From contig NZ_PJEO01000004.1 in assembly GCF_002843175.1 (NCBI RefSeq), forward strand, positions 1 to 64,000: a stretch of DNA of 64,000 bases, read 5' to 3'. The notes beneath the pieces were generated by a model. That model was not told where the DNA came from, searched no databases, and worked only from the letters and a program-made list of their open reading frames with translations. This stretch comes from Confluentibacter flavum. Lineage in GTDB: Bacteria > Bacteroidota > Bacteroidia > Flavobacteriales > Flavobacteriaceae. Both the position numbers and the translations under genes were made by a program. Shown here one piece after another: positions 26,388 through 35,749 of the stretch (position 1 is the first letter of the stretch; every line of letters starts with the position of its first letter).

Positions 26388-26654
26388 ATGCAAAAAAGTA
26401 CTCAAAAACCAAACTTCATTCCAAAAATATATTGCAATCTTTTTGGTCATGATTATGAAGTAAGCAAAAAAGTGACTTACTATGTAAAGGAATACACTTG
26501 TAGACACTGCCAAAAACAATTGACCACAAACAGTAATGGTCACTTAATTGAACTTACTCCTAAGTTTAAAGAGATAAATGCTATTTTAGAACGGATTCAC
26601 GAAAAAAGAAACGTACGTTCAAGGGAAAAAATGGTCGTTTCATCGATTTATTAG
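26388..26654 (+). CDS. Small Cys/His protein, tandem paralogue 1
   Basis: An 88-residue protein. The core Cys-x3-FGHD near residue 16 and KEYTCRHCQKQLTTNSNG near residue 34 provide two Cys plus another Cys/His pair, which looks like a small zinc-binding knuckle. ELTPKFKEIN then leads into a basic helical tail. The next gene encodes a close paralogue. A DNA- or RNA-binding role is possible because of the zinc-ribbon-like core and basic ends, but this is speculation; I do not recognise a named family. Confidence 0.75.
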   Translation: MQKSTQKPNFIPKIYCNLFGHDYEVSKKVTYYVKEYTCRHCQKQLTTNSNGHLIELTPKFKEINAILERIHEKRNVRSREKMVVSSIY

Positions 26655-26722
26655 AAAATTATTAAAAAACCCCCAATCATATTATTAATTTAATAGCCTC
26701 TAAGCTAATTAACCACTAAAAT

Positions 26723-26977
26723 ATGAAACATATTCATTGCAAGATGTTTGGACATGATTTTCAAGTAACGAGAGATGTTACGTATCATGTGAAGGAATAT
26801 ACTTGCAGACACTGCCAAAAGCAATTAACAACTAACAGTAACGGAAGTTTAATAGAACTCACGCCTAAGTTTAAAGAAATTAACGATATATTAGAGCGTA
26901 TTCATCATAACCGCATGATGAAAAAATTGAAAAATAAAAAGGCTACAAATAAAAGAGGCGTATTAATTTCTGCCTAA
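26723..26977 (+). CDS. Small Cys/His protein, tandem paralogue 2
   Basis: An 84-residue paralogue of the preceding gene. The core (FGHDFQVTRDVTYHVKEYTC onward, then HCQKQLTTNSNG and LIELTPKFKEIN) is nearly identical, while the N terminus is shorter and the C-terminal tail is more lysine-rich (MMKKLKNKKATNKR). The two genes lie 68 bp apart in the same direction, so they are a tandem duplication with diverged ends. The stop overlaps the convergent thiL stop by 4 bp. Confidence 0.75.
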   Translation: MKHIHCKMFGHDFQVTRDVTYHVKEYTCRHCQKQLTTNSNGSLIELTPKFKEINDILERIHHNRMMKKLKNKKATNKRGVLISA

Positions 26978-28020
26978 TCATTAAAATTTTTCCAACCTTG
27001 CGCTTTTAAAGGTATTTTTGATTCTGCTCTTGTCACCAAGTGCATTCCAGCTTCTTCTTCTTTCATAAAACCAATGACAGTAAAATTAGGATTTGCTTTA
27101 ATTTTAGGATAATCTTCTTGAGATATTGTGAATAATAACTCATAATCTTCTCCTCCATTTAAAGCAACCGTTGTACTATCAATCTTAAATTCTTCACAAG
27201 CAGAAATAACAACTGGGTCTAAAGGAATTTTTTCTTCATATAAGTCACAACCAACATGGCTTTGTTTGCATATGTGAATAATTTCAGAAGATAATCCGTC
27301 ACTAATATCAATCATAGATGTTGGTGTAACGTTTAACTCTGCCATTAATTTTATAATGTCTCGACGAGCTTCTGGCTTTAATTGTCGTTCAACAATATAT
27401 GTGTAAGGTTCTAAATCTGGTTGGGAATTCGGATTCACCTTATAAACTTCCTTCTCCCGTTCAAGCACTTGTAGTCCCATGTAAGCGCCTCCTAAATCTC
27501 CAGTAACCACCAATAAATCATTTGGTTTTGCGCTGTTCCTATATACTATTTTTTCCTCATCAACTTCACCTATAGCAGTAATGGAAATTAACAATCCGGT
27601 GTTAGAAGATGTAGTATCTCCACCAATCAAATCAATATTATAAATATTTGCTGCCGTTTCAATGCCAGCATATAAATCCTCTAGTGCTTCCAACGGAAAT
27701 CTATTTGATACAGCAATAGAAACCGTAATTTGCGTAGGTGTTGCATTCATAGCATACACATCGGATAAGTTAACCACAACGGCTTTATATCCTAAATGCT
27801 TTAGGGGCATGTAGCTTAAGTCAAAATGCACACTTTCAACAAGCAAATCTGTTGAAACTACTACTTTTTTATCTTTAAAGTTTAAAACAGCAGCATCATC
27901 ACCTATTCCTTTTAGGGTTGATGTGTGATTTATTTTAAAATTTCTCGTTAAATGCTCAATAAGTGCAAATTCACCTAAATGGCTTAATGGGGTTCTTTCC
28001 TGGTTTTTATCTTCTATCAT
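26974..28020 (-). CDS. thiL: Thiamine-monophosphate kinase
   Basis: A 348-residue ThiL, which phosphorylates thiamine monophosphate to the active diphosphate. Family motifs are GIGDDAAVL near residue 40, STDLLVESVHFDL, LGYKAVVVNLSDVYAMNATP, LIGGDTTSS, VTGDLGGAYMGL and the C-terminal DISDGLSSEI and LNGGEDYELLFT. Length is standard. It is transcribed alone, convergent with the small Cys/His genes and divergent from the SUF operon. Confidence 0.94.
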   Translation of the reverse strand: MIEDKNQERTPLSHLGEFALIEHLTRNFKINHTSTLKGIGDDAAVLNFKDKKVVVSTDLLVESVHFDLSYMPLKHLGYKAVVVNLSDVYAMNATPTQITVSIAVSNRFPLEALEDLYAGIETAANIYNIDLIGGDTTSSNTGLLISITAIGEVDEEKIVYRNSAKPNDLLVVTGDLGGAYMGLQVLEREKEVYKVNPNSQPDLEPYTYIVERQLKPEARRDIIKLMAELNVTPTSMIDISDGLSSEIIHICKQSHVGCDLYEEKIPLDPVVISACEEFKIDSTTVALNGGEDYELLFTISQEDYPKIKANPNFTVIGFMKEEEAGMHLVTRAESKIPLKAQGWKNFND

Positions 28021-28140
28021 GCTGCAAAAATAAGAAGCATTGTTTATATATCAATATTTCTGTGCGAATCAATAAGGAAAACCTATAAAACCATATGCTA
28101 ATATAATGTTAGGTTATGCAAAAATCCATGACATATATTG

Positions 28141-28148
28141 TATATTTG
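28141..28148 (+). promoter_or_regulatory. Candidate -7 box of the SUF operon
   Basis: TATATTTG fits TANNTTTG and lies 32 bp before the chosen sufA start at 28181. The longer open frame that begins at 28106 would start upstream of this box, which supports the later start. Confidence 0.5.
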
Positions 28149-28180
28149 TACTCTATTTAGACAAAATCTATATAACAATT

Positions 28181-28510
28181 ATGATTAAAGTTTCAGAAAT
28201 AGCCAAAAAGAAAGTTGTAGAACTTATGCAAGATGACGGCTATAACCCGGTTACGGACTATGTTCGCGTAGGTGTTAAAAGTGGTGGTTGCTCTGGTTTG
28301 TCGTACGATTTAAAATTTGATAAGCAACAGCAAGAAGGAGATAAAGTGTTTGAAGATAATGGTGTTAAAATTATTGTAGACAAAAAGAGTTTCCTTTACT
28401 TGATAGGCACCACTTTAGAATATTCTGGAGGGTTAAACGGAACCGGATTTGTGTTTAACAACCCAAATGCAAATCGCACTTGTGGTTGCGGCGAATCATT
28501 TTCACTATAA
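28181..28510 (+). CDS. sufA: Iron-sulfur cluster assembly A-type carrier
   Basis: A 109-residue A-type scaffold or carrier that passes Fe-S clusters to apo-proteins. The three conserved cysteines are in GGCSGLSYDL and the terminal CGCGESF. I chose ATG 28181 (MIKVSEIAKKK) because it matches the family start and lies behind the candidate promoter. It is the first gene of the SUF operon, but a four-helix-bundle gene now separates it from sufB. Confidence 0.92.
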   Translation: MIKVSEIAKKKVVELMQDDGYNPVTDYVRVGVKSGGCSGLSYDLKFDKQQQEGDKVFEDNGVKIIVDKKSFLYLIGTTLEYSGGLNGTGFVFNNPNANRTCGCGESFSL

Positions 28511-28920
28511 GTTATAAAGTTGAAAGTAAACAAGTTTTAAAGTAAATGGCTAAATTTAATTCTTTTGAAGAAATAATATCATGGCAAAAGGCAAGAGAAT
28601 TAAACACAGATATTTATAATTTAATTAAAGAGAATAAACATTTTAATAACGATTTTGGTTTAAGAGACCAAATAAGAAGGTCAAGCATTTCAATATCTTC
28701 AAACATAGCTGAAGGTTTTGAAAGAGAGACTACAAAAGAGTTCATTCGCTTTTTATATATTGCTAAAGCTTCCTCAGGAGAATTTCGCTCGCAACTATAT
28801 TTAGCGTATGATATAAATTATTTAAGTTCAGAAGAATTTGAAAAATTAAAGTTAAAAGTAAACGAAGTTTCAAAGTTAATTAGTGGTTTAATAAAATATT
28901 TAAGCTCAACTTTATAACTT
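28509..28920. repeat. 15-bp inverted repeats bracketing a four-helix-bundle gene
   Basis: AAGTTATAAAGTTGA (28509-28523) and its exact reverse complement TCAACTTTATAACTT (28906-28920) flank the gene at 28546. The arms start at the sufA stop and end 25 bp before sufB, so the 412-bp unit looks like an insertion into the sufA-sufB junction. Confidence 0.65.
28546..28917 (+). CDS. Four-helix-bundle protein (23S rRNA intervening-sequence family)
   Basis: A 123-residue protein of the S23/IVP four-helix-bundle family. Family landmarks are [35 protein letters not shown], the [19 protein letters not shown] block and a final helix [11 protein letters not shown]. Such genes occur inside 23S rRNA intervening sequences and as solo insertions in Bacteroidota. 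The cellular role is unclear. It interrupts the SUF operon between sufA and sufB and is enclosed by perfect 15-bp inverted repeats. Confidence 0.9.
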   Translation: MAKFNSFEEIISWQKARELNTDIYNLIKENKHFNNDFGLRDQIRRSSISISSNIAEGFERETTKEFIRFLYIAKASSGEFRSQLYLAYDINYLSSEEFEKLKLKVNEVSKLISGLIKYLSSTL

Positions 28921-28945
28921 TTTACTTTACAACATTAATCTAATT

Positions 28946-30394
28946 ATGAGTAAATACACAGAGGACGATTTAAGAGAAGAACTTAAAACCAAAGAATATG
29001 AATATGGTTTTTATACGGATATTGAATCCGATACATTTCCTATTGGTTTAAATGAAGACATAGTTAAAGCCATTTCACTTAAAAAGGGTGAGCCACAATG
29101 GATGACAGATTGGAGGCTTGAAGCCTTTAAAGCTTGGAAAGAAATGATAGAGCCAGAATGGGCCAATGTAAGCTATGTAAAACCAGATTTTCAAGGTATT
29201 TCGTATTATTCCGCTCCAAATAGTAAACCGAAATATGATAGCCTTGATGAAGTTGATCCAGAATTATTGGCAACATTTGCTAAGTTGGGAATTTCATTGG
29301 ACGAACAAAAAAAATTGTCTGGTGTGGCTATGGATGTGGTGGTTGACTCCGTTTCTGTTGCTACAACATTCAAAAAAACACTTGGGGAAAAAGGGATTAT
29401 TTTCTGTTCCATAAGTGAAGCTATCAAGGAATATCCTGAATTGGTAAAAAAATATATTGGCAGCGTAGTTCCGCAAAGGGACAATTTTTATGCTGCCCTA
29501 AATAGTGCTGTTTTTAGTGATGGTAGTTTCTGTTACATTCCTAAAGGTGTTCGTTGCCCCATGGAATTGTCAACCTATTTTAGAATCAATCAAGCTGGAA
29601 CCGGACAATTTGAAAGAACGTTGGTCATTGCAGATGAAGGCAGTTATGTCAGTTATTTGGAAGGCTGTACAGCACCAAGTCGTGATGAAAACCAATTGCA
29701 TGCAGCCGTTGTAGAATTAATTGCTCTTGACAATGCCGAAATAAAATATAGCACCGTTCAAAACTGGTATCCAGGAAATGCAGAAGGCAAAGGAGGCGTT
29801 TACAATTTTGTTACCAAACGTGGTATCTGCGAAAAAAACGCGAAAATATCTTGGACTCAAGTAGAAACTGGTTCTGCCATTACATGGAAATACCCAAGTT
29901 GTATTTTAAAAGGGGATAATTCGGTTGGTGAATTTTATTCTATTGCCGTTACCAATAATTTTCAACAGGCAGATACAGGGACTAAAATGATTCATTTGGG
30001 GAAAAACACCAAATCGACCATCATTTCAAAAGGAATTTCAGCAGGAAAATCCCAAAATAGTTACCGCGGATTGGTTAAAATCAGTCCGAATGCCGATAAT
30101 GCCCGCAACTTTTCGCAATGCGATAGTTTATTGATGGGTAATGACTGTGGTGCCCATACCTTTCCGTATATAGAAGCTAAAAATAAAACAGCAAAAATAG
30201 AACACGAAGCTACTACAAGCAAAATTGGTGAGGACCAAATTTTTTATTGTAATCAACGTGGCATTAGTACTGAAAAAGCCATAGCCCTTATTGTAAATGG
30301 TTTTAGCAAAGACGTATTAAATAAGCTTCCTATGGAGTTTGCTGTAGAAGCTAAAAAATTATTGGAAATCAGTTTAGAAGGATCCGTAGGATAA
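28946..30394 (+). CDS. sufB: Fe-S cluster assembly protein SufB
   Basis: A 482-residue SufB, the scaffold subunit of the SufBC2D complex on which Fe-S clusters are built with sulfur from SufS/SufE. Characteristic blocks are [60 protein letters not shown] and the C-terminal [20 protein letters not shown]. Length is typical. It is followed by sufC, sufD and sufS in the same direction. Confidence 0.97.
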   Translation: MSKYTEDDLREELKTKEYEYGFYTDIESDTFPIGLNEDIVKAISLKKGEPQWMTDWRLEAFKAWKEMIEPEWANVSYVKPDFQGISYYSAPNSKPKYDSLDEVDPELLATFAKLGISLDEQKKLSGVAMDVVVDSVSVATTFKKTLGEKGIIFCSISEAIKEYPELVKKYIGSVVPQRDNFYAALNSAVFSDGSFCYIPKGVRCPMELSTYFRINQAGTGQFERTLVIADEGSYVSYLEGCTAPSRDENQLHAAVVELIALDNAEIKYSTVQNWYPGNAEGKGGVYNFVTKRGICEKNAKISWTQVETGSAITWKYPSCILKGDNSVGEFYSIAVTNNFQQADTGTKMIHLGKNTKSTIISKGISAGKSQNSYRGLVKISPNADNARNFSQCDSLLMGNDCGAHTFPYIEAKNKTAKIEHEATTSKIGEDQIFYCNQRGISTEKAIALIVNGFSKDVLNKLPMEFAVEAKKLLEISLEGSVG

Positions 30395-30463
30395 AATAAA
30401 AATAATAAATTAAAGATAGATTTATAACACTGAATCTTGAATTTTAAACTTCGAATAAAAAGT

Positions 30464-31228
30464 ATGTTAAAAATTAAAAATTTACACGCAAGTATTGATG
30501 ATAATGGCGTTTTAAAAAGCATTTTAAAAGGTATTAACTTAGAAATTAAAGCAGGAGAAGTTCACGCCATCATGGGGCCAAATGGTTCTGGAAAAAGTAC
30601 GTTGGCATCAGTTGTTGCTGGAAAAGAAGAATTCGAAGTGACTAAAGGAACTGTCCTTTTTAACGATGAAGATATTGAGGATTTGGCTGCCGAAGAGCGT
30701 GCTCACAAAGGTATTTTCCTATCATTTCAATACCCAGTTGAAATCCCAGGAGTTTCTGTAACCAACTTTATGAAAACGGCGATTAATGAAACCCGAAAAG
30801 CGAAAGGTTTGGAAGAAATGCCAGCTAAAGAAATGCTTAAATTGATTCGGGAAAAATCTGAATTATTGGAAATTGATAGAAAATTTTTATCACGTTCTTT
30901 AAACGAAGGATTTTCAGGTGGAGAAAAGAAACGAAATGAAATCTTCCAAATGGCGATGCTTGAACCCAAGTTAGCGATTCTTGACGAAACCGATTCCGGT
31001 CTAGATATTGATGCGCTTCGTATTGTCGCTAATGGTGTCAACAAACTAAAAAGTAAAGACAATGCCGTGCTTGTAATTACACATTACCAACGTTTGTTAG
31101 AATACATCGTTCCAGATTTTGTTCACGTATTATTAGATGGCCGTATTGTAAAATCTGGAGGTAAAGAATTGGCACATGAGCTTGAGGAAAAAGGCTATGA
31201 TTGGATTAAAGAAGAGGTAAACGCATAA
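30464..31228 (+). CDS. sufC: Fe-S cluster assembly ATPase SufC
   Basis: A 254-residue ABC-type ATPase that drives conformational change of the SufBCD scaffold. Walker [11 protein letters not shown] (about 34-43), the Q-loop [12 protein letters not shown], the signature [10 protein letters not shown] and Walker [13 protein letters not shown] are all present, followed by the H-loop [10 protein letters not shown] chose ATG 30464 ([11 protein letters not shown]). It sits between sufB and sufD in the standard order. Confidence 0.97.
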   Translation: MLKIKNLHASIDDNGVLKSILKGINLEIKAGEVHAIMGPNGSGKSTLASVVAGKEEFEVTKGTVLFNDEDIEDLAAEERAHKGIFLSFQYPVEIPGVSVTNFMKTAINETRKAKGLEEMPAKEMLKLIREKSELLEIDRKFLSRSLNEGFSGGEKKRNEIFQMAMLEPKLAILDETDSGLDIDALRIVANGVNKLKSKDNAVLVITHYQRLLEYIVPDFVHVLLDGRIVKSGGKELAHELEEKGYDWIKEEVNA

Positions 31229-31302
31229 AATAAGTAAACAGATACAGCCGCAGTAAACAGTAAATACTGAAAGCTGAGACTGGTACTGAAAACTGAACAA
31301 CA

Positions 31303-32616
31303 ATGGATTTAAAAGAAAAATTATTATCATCTTTTTTAGTGTTTGAAAATCAGCTCGAAGATGACGCTTATATGAACGACGTTAGAAACGATGCCATAAC
31401 AGCATTTGAAGAAAAGGGCTTTCCAACCAAAAAGGAAGAAGCTTGGAAGTACACCTCTTTAAACAGCGTTTTGAAAGAAGATTACAGCATTTTTCCAAAG
31501 CAAGAAAATGCTATAGAATTTAATGACATAAAAAAGTATTTTATTCATGATATAGACTCTTATAAAATAGTGTTTATTGATGGTAAATATTCGTCACATC
31601 TATCTCAAACCACGCATGATGGTATGGATATTTGCCTGATGTCTGCAGCAATGTCTAAACCAAAATACCGTTTGCATATTGAAAATTATTTCAATAAAGT
31701 AGCAACCAAAGACAGCTTGCCATCTCTCAACACTGCTTTTTCAAGCGAAGGGGCTTACATTCACATCCCAAAGAATAAAATGGTTGCAAAACCTATTCAA
31801 ATCCTGCATTTTTCCACAGGAAATGAATCGGCAATCATGTTGCAACCACGTAACTTAATTGTGATAGATGAGAATTCACATGTGCAAATCATTGAACGCC
31901 ACCAAAGTTTAAGTAACAATGCGGTGTTAACGAACAGTGTTACCGAGATTTTCGCAAACAAACGCGCTATTGTTGATTATTACAAAATTCAAAACGATAA
32001 TTTAAACGCTTCCTTAATAGATAATACGTTTATAAACCAAAAAAGGGAAAGTGTTGCGTCAGTGCATACCTTTGCTTTTGGCGGAAAATTGGTTCGCAAC
32101 AACTTGAATTTTTATCAAAATGGCGAACGTATCGATTCTACTTTAAAAGGCATTACCATTATTGGAGACAAACAGCATGTGGACCATAATACCTTGGTAC
32201 ACCATATTGAGCCAAATTGTGAGAGCCATCAAGATTATAAAGGTATTTTTGGTGAAAACTCAACTGGTGTTTTTAATGGTAAAATCATTGTTAATAAAGA
32301 AGCTCAAAAAACGAATGCCTTTCAAGCGAATAACAATATTTTAGTAAGCGATAAAGCAACCATAAACACGAAGCCGCAACTAGAAATTTTTGCTGATGAT
32401 GTAAAGTGTTCGCACGGTTGTACCATTGGGCAGTTAGATGAAACGGCCATGTTTTATATGCGTACGCGTGGTATACCAGAAAAAGAGGCCAAAGCCCTTT
32501 TAATGTACGCCTTTAGTAATAATGTTTTGAGTTCGGTTAAAATCCCAGAGATAAAACAACGTATTACCAAAATTATCGCCAATAAATTAGGCGTTAATAT
32601 GGGGTTCGACTTATAA
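31303..32616 (+). CDS. sufD: Fe-S cluster assembly protein SufD
   Basis: A 437-residue SufD, the SufB-related subunit of the SufBC2D scaffold. The N-terminal helical part (KKEEAWKYTSLNSVLKED) is followed by the beta-helix core and the C-terminal block LEIFADDVKCSHGCTIGQLD, then FYMRTRGIPEKEAKALLMYA, as in the family. It lies between sufC and sufS. Confidence 0.96.
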   Translation: MDLKEKLLSSFLVFENQLEDDAYMNDVRNDAITAFEEKGFPTKKEEAWKYTSLNSVLKEDYSIFPKQENAIEFNDIKKYFIHDIDSYKIVFIDGKYSSHLSQTTHDGMDICLMSAAMSKPKYRLHIENYFNKVATKDSLPSLNTAFSSEGAYIHIPKNKMVAKPIQILHFSTGNESAIMLQPRNLIVIDENSHVQIIERHQSLSNNAVLTNSVTEIFANKRAIVDYYKIQNDNLNASLIDNTFINQKRESVASVHTFAFGGKLVRNNLNFYQNGERIDSTLKGITIIGDKQHVDHNTLVHHIEPNCESHQDYKGIFGENSTGVFNGKIIVNKEAQKTNAFQANNNILVSDKATINTKPQLEIFADDVKCSHGCTIGQLDETAMFYMRTRGIPEKEAKALLMYAFSNNVLSSVKIPEIKQRITKIIANKLGVNMGFDL

Positions 32617-32667
32617 TTCCCGCGCAGACAGGAATCTTATTTTGAGAACCAAAATTTATTTTTTTTG

Positions 32668-32770
32668 GAGCTAATCCCGCTTTCGGCAGTCGCTTTTTTC
32701 TTTCTGTCATTCCTGCAAAAGCAGGAATCTATAAATAAAAAGAGCTCCAACAAATGCCTCAATCGGGGCT
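32668..32770. repeat. Dispersed palindromic repeat, copy 1
   Basis: The sufD-sufS spacer contains GCTTTCGGCAGTCGCTTT (32679-32696) and a 25-bp arm at 32740-32764. Both recur exactly at 63177-63194 and 63219-63243. The outer ends TTGGAGCT and AGCTCCAA are inverted. A separate hairpin, ATTCCTGC AAAA GCAGGAAT (32709-32728), lies between the arms. Confidence 0.7.
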
Positions 32771-32782
32771 AAACATATAACC

Positions 32783-33997
32783 ATGTTCAACGTAGAAAAC
32801 ATACGAAAAGATTTTCCCATTCTTTCACGAAAAGTAAATGGCAAACCTTTAGTTTATTTTGATAATGCCGCTACATCGCAAACTCCGCAACAGGTTATAG
32901 ATGTTATTGTAGACTATTATTCAAACTACAATGCTAATATTCATCGGGGTGTACACACATTAAGTCAAGAAGCTACCGATAAATACGAACAAGCCCGCAA
33001 AAAAATACAAGCTCATTTTAATGCCAAATTTGCACACGAAATTATATTTACTTCGGGTACAACACATGGTATAAATCTAGTAGCAAACGGATTTTCATCT
33101 CTATTAAAAAAAGGCGATGAGATCATCGTTTCTGCTTTAGAACACCATAGCAATATTGTACCATGGCAAATGCTTAGTGAACGCACAGGCGCAATATTGA
33201 AAGTCATACCAATGAATTTGGATGGTGAATTGGTAATGAGTGAATATGATAAACTTCTTTCAAAAAACACGAAACTTGTTTTTGTAAACCATATTTCAAA
33301 CGCCTTAGGAACCATAAATCCTATTGAATATATTATTGAAAAAGCACATCAAGTAGGTGCTGCTGTATTAGTTGATGGTGCCCAATCATGTCCACATATT
33401 AAACCCGATGTTCAAGCTTTGGACGTCGATTTTTATGTCGTCTCTGCCCATAAAATGTGCGGTCCAACAGGACAAGGGATGCTGTACGGAAAAGAAAGTT
33501 GGTTAAAAAAATTACCTCCCTACCAAGGTGGCGGTGAAATGATTGCCGAAGTAACCTTTGAAAAAACAACCTATGCAGAGCTTCCTCATAAATTTGAAGC
33601 TGGCACGCCAAATATTTGTGGTGGCATCGCTTTTGGGGCAGCCATCGATTATATGAATGCTATCGGATTTGATGCCATTGCCACCTACGAACACGACCTT
33701 TTAGAATACGCTACAAAAAAATTATTAGACATTGAAGGCTTGAAAATCTACGGAACTTCAAAACACAAAACCTCAGTGATTTCATTTAATTTAGAAAGCA
33801 TTCACCCATATGACGTTGGTACTATTTTGGACAAACTTGGTATTGCGGCTCGCACAGGCCATCATTGCGCCCAACCTATTATGGATTACTTTAAAATTCC
33901 AGGAACCGTTCGTGCTTCATTCGCGTTTTACAATACAAAGGCCGAAATTGATGCTTTGGTTGAAGGTGTCAAAAAAGCAAAAACAATGCTTTCCTAA
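32783..33997 (+). CDS. sufS: Cysteine desulfurase SufS
   Basis: A 404-residue group II cysteine desulfurase, which takes sulfur from cysteine for cluster assembly. The PLP lysine is Lys224 in SAHKMCGPTGQG, and the persulfide cysteine is Cys362 in ARTGHHCAQPIMD. Other blocks are YFDNAATSQTPQQV and HRGVHTLSQEATDKYE. Length is normal. It follows sufD after a spacer filled with a dispersed repeat. A degraded copy of its 3' end lies at 35433-35594, beyond the MFS gene. Confidence 0.97.
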   Translation: MFNVENIRKDFPILSRKVNGKPLVYFDNAATSQTPQQVIDVIVDYYSNYNANIHRGVHTLSQEATDKYEQARKKIQAHFNAKFAHEIIFTSGTTHGINLVANGFSSLLKKGDEIIVSALEHHSNIVPWQMLSERTGAILKVIPMNLDGELVMSEYDKLLSKNTKLVFVNHISNALGTINPIEYIIEKAHQVGAAVLVDGAQSCPHIKPDVQALDVDFYVVSAHKMCGPTGQGMLYGKESWLKKLPPYQGGGEMIAEVTFEKTTYAELPHKFEAGTPNICGGIAFGAAIDYMNAIGFDAIATYEHDLLEYATKKLLDIEGLKIYGTSKHKTSVISFNLESIHPYDVGTILDKLGIAARTGHHCAQPIMDYFKIPGTVRASFAFYNTKAEIDALVEGVKKAKTMLS

Positions 33998-34185
33998 ACT
34001 CATATTAATGTTTGGTCTTATCAACCGCTTTGCAATTTAACATCGTTCTTTAAAAAAAAATAAAGGATTAGAGTAAATGGGTTTAAAACATTTGATATTC
34101 ATGCAGACAATGCAAATCTTTGCAGAGATGTTTTTTCAATAGAATTATTATAGCATATAATGTCTCACAGTTAATTAATTAAAAT

Positions 34186-35388
34186 TTGAAAGAATATTTT
34201 ACTTTTTTTAAAAAAAATTTTAAAGAAGTAAGGTTTGGATGGACATTAACGTTGTTATCTGGTTTTGGGCAAACTTATTTTATTTCTTTATATGTGCCAG
34301 AAATAATTAAGGTATTTGGTATTTCAAACGGCCTATTTGGGGGTATTTATGCTGCTGCAACTGTAATTACATCTTTTCTTCTCATCACTTTAGGACATTT
34401 CGTAGATCATAAACCGATAAAAACAGTCACTTTTTATACCATTTTAGGATTAGCTCTTTCTTCTATACTGTTAGGTTTTTCTGAAATTCACATGATTGTT
34501 TTGTTTTTGGCATTATTAGGATTACGATTAACAGGACAAGGATTATTAAGTCATATAAGCCAAACGGTTTTATCTCGAAGATTTGATTTGGATAGGGGAA
34601 AGGCTTTAAGCATTGCATCTTCGGGTTATTCGGTTGGGGAAGCGATTTTCCCAATAATTGTCACTAGTTTATTGTTATGGTCTAACCTTAAAACGACCTC
34701 TTTGCTCTGTGCTGCTTTTCTAGTTTTCTATTTAATCCGTATGCGTTTTTTAGATTTGAAAAAATTTGATAAAGATCTTGACCTAGAAAGTAAAATCTCT
34801 GGAAAAATTTTATTAACGGATTTTAAAGACATCATTTCAGAAAGAAAATTTTTCATCATTATGCCATCTAGCTTTGTAATGAGTTTTGTTTCTACCGCCT
34901 TTTTCTTTTATCAGTACATTTTTGTCAAAGATTTAAAATGGTCAGTCACTTTATATGCTTCTTTTTTTATTGTTTATGCCATTACTCGATTTATAATGAG
35001 CCTTATTGGAGGCCTATTGGTAGATAGGTTTAGTGCTAAAAAACTCTTTCGATTTTATCTCATACCCTTAGGCATAGGCCTCTTCCCTATGGTGGTGAGC
35101 AATCATATTCTGGCAGCATTATTTTTTCTGGTAATGATTGGCATTACTACAGGACTGGCAGGAACGGTTAAAACCGCTTTGCTTGCAGAAGTATATGGAA
35201 CCGGTAAGTTAGGTACTGTGAGAAGTTTTTTTAATATGTTTATGGTTTTGAGTACTGCTGCGGGGCCACTTGTTGTCGGTATTATGATGGATAATGGCAT
35301 TAATTTCAACATGATTATTCTCTTATTAATACTACTTACTTTTGCGGTAATACTAAATAATCAAAGAAGTCTATTTCGGAAAAGCTAA
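34186..35388 (+). CDS. MFS transporter
   Basis: A 400-residue major facilitator superfamily permease with twelve hydrophobic segments and the loop 2-3 region GHFVDHKPIKTV. A matching GGLLVDRFSAKKLFRFY lies in the second half. It resembles monocarboxylate- or nitrate-type members only loosely, so no substrate is given. The frame has no ATG near its N terminus. The TTG at 34186 gives MKEYFTFFKKNFKEVRFGW, a sensible cytoplasmic tail before helix 1. It sits between sufS and a sufS remnant, which suggests it arrived with a rearrangement. Confidence 0.85.
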   Translation: MKEYFTFFKKNFKEVRFGWTLTLLSGFGQTYFISLYVPEIIKVFGISNGLFGGIYAAATVITSFLLITLGHFVDHKPIKTVTFYTILGLALSSILLGFSEIHMIVLFLALLGLRLTGQGLLSHISQTVLSRRFDLDRGKALSIASSGYSVGEAIFPIIVTSLLLWSNLKTTSLLCAAFLVFYLIRMRFLDLKKFDKDLDLESKISGKILLTDFKDIISERKFFIIMPSSFVMSFVSTAFFFYQYIFVKDLKWSVTLYASFFIVYAITRFIMSLIGGLLVDRFSAKKLFRFYLIPLGIGLFPMVVSNHILAALFFLVMIGITTGLAGTVKTALLAEVYGTGKLGTVRSFFNMFMVLSTAAGPLVVGIMMDNGINFNMIILLLILLTFAVILNNQRSLFRKS

Positions 35389-35432
35389 GTATTTTGAAAT
35401 AATAGTTTTGTTCAAATCTTATTTAAATTAGT

Positions 35433-35594
35433 ATGACTTTGTTTATTCGTACAGACCATCATTGTGTCCAACGCATTAAGGATTCTTTTAAAATTCCAGA
35501 AACCGTTTGTGCGTCACTAACGTTTTTCAATGCAAAGGCTGAAATTGATGATTTGCTGGGAGGTGTTATAAAGCAAAAAAAGTTATTGTATTAG
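35433..35594 (+). pseudogene. Decayed remnant of a sufS-like 3' end
   Basis: The 53 codons from 35433 end TAG at 35594. They contain RTDHHCVQRIKDSFKIPETV, which aligns with the SufS segment RTGHHCAQPIMDYFKIPGTV, and continue with FFNAKAEIDDLLGGV beside the SufS FYNTKAEIDALVEGV. The persulfide Cys is retained but the rest of the enzyme is absent, with a stop codon upstream in frame. This is a fragment of a second cysteine desulfurase. The rest of the 361-bp spacer 35389-35749 is AT-rich with a small TTTTTT-loop hairpin (GACA/TGTC near 35648). Confidence 0.85.
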
Positions 35595-35749
35595 CTCTAT
35601 TTTCCTAAAATAATCCCATATTACGTTGTTGTATATTTAACAAAAAGACATTTTTTTGTCGAATAATTAACATATTTATTGAAAAAAAGTGTGCTATTTT
35701 CTAAAAATAATATATCTTCATCATCGACTAATTCAAATTTATATTAAAA

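Noticed and set aside
34186-35388. MFS gene as part of the SUF system
   Set aside because: No motif links it to iron or sulfur; its position beside a sufS remnant points to a rearrangement rather than function.
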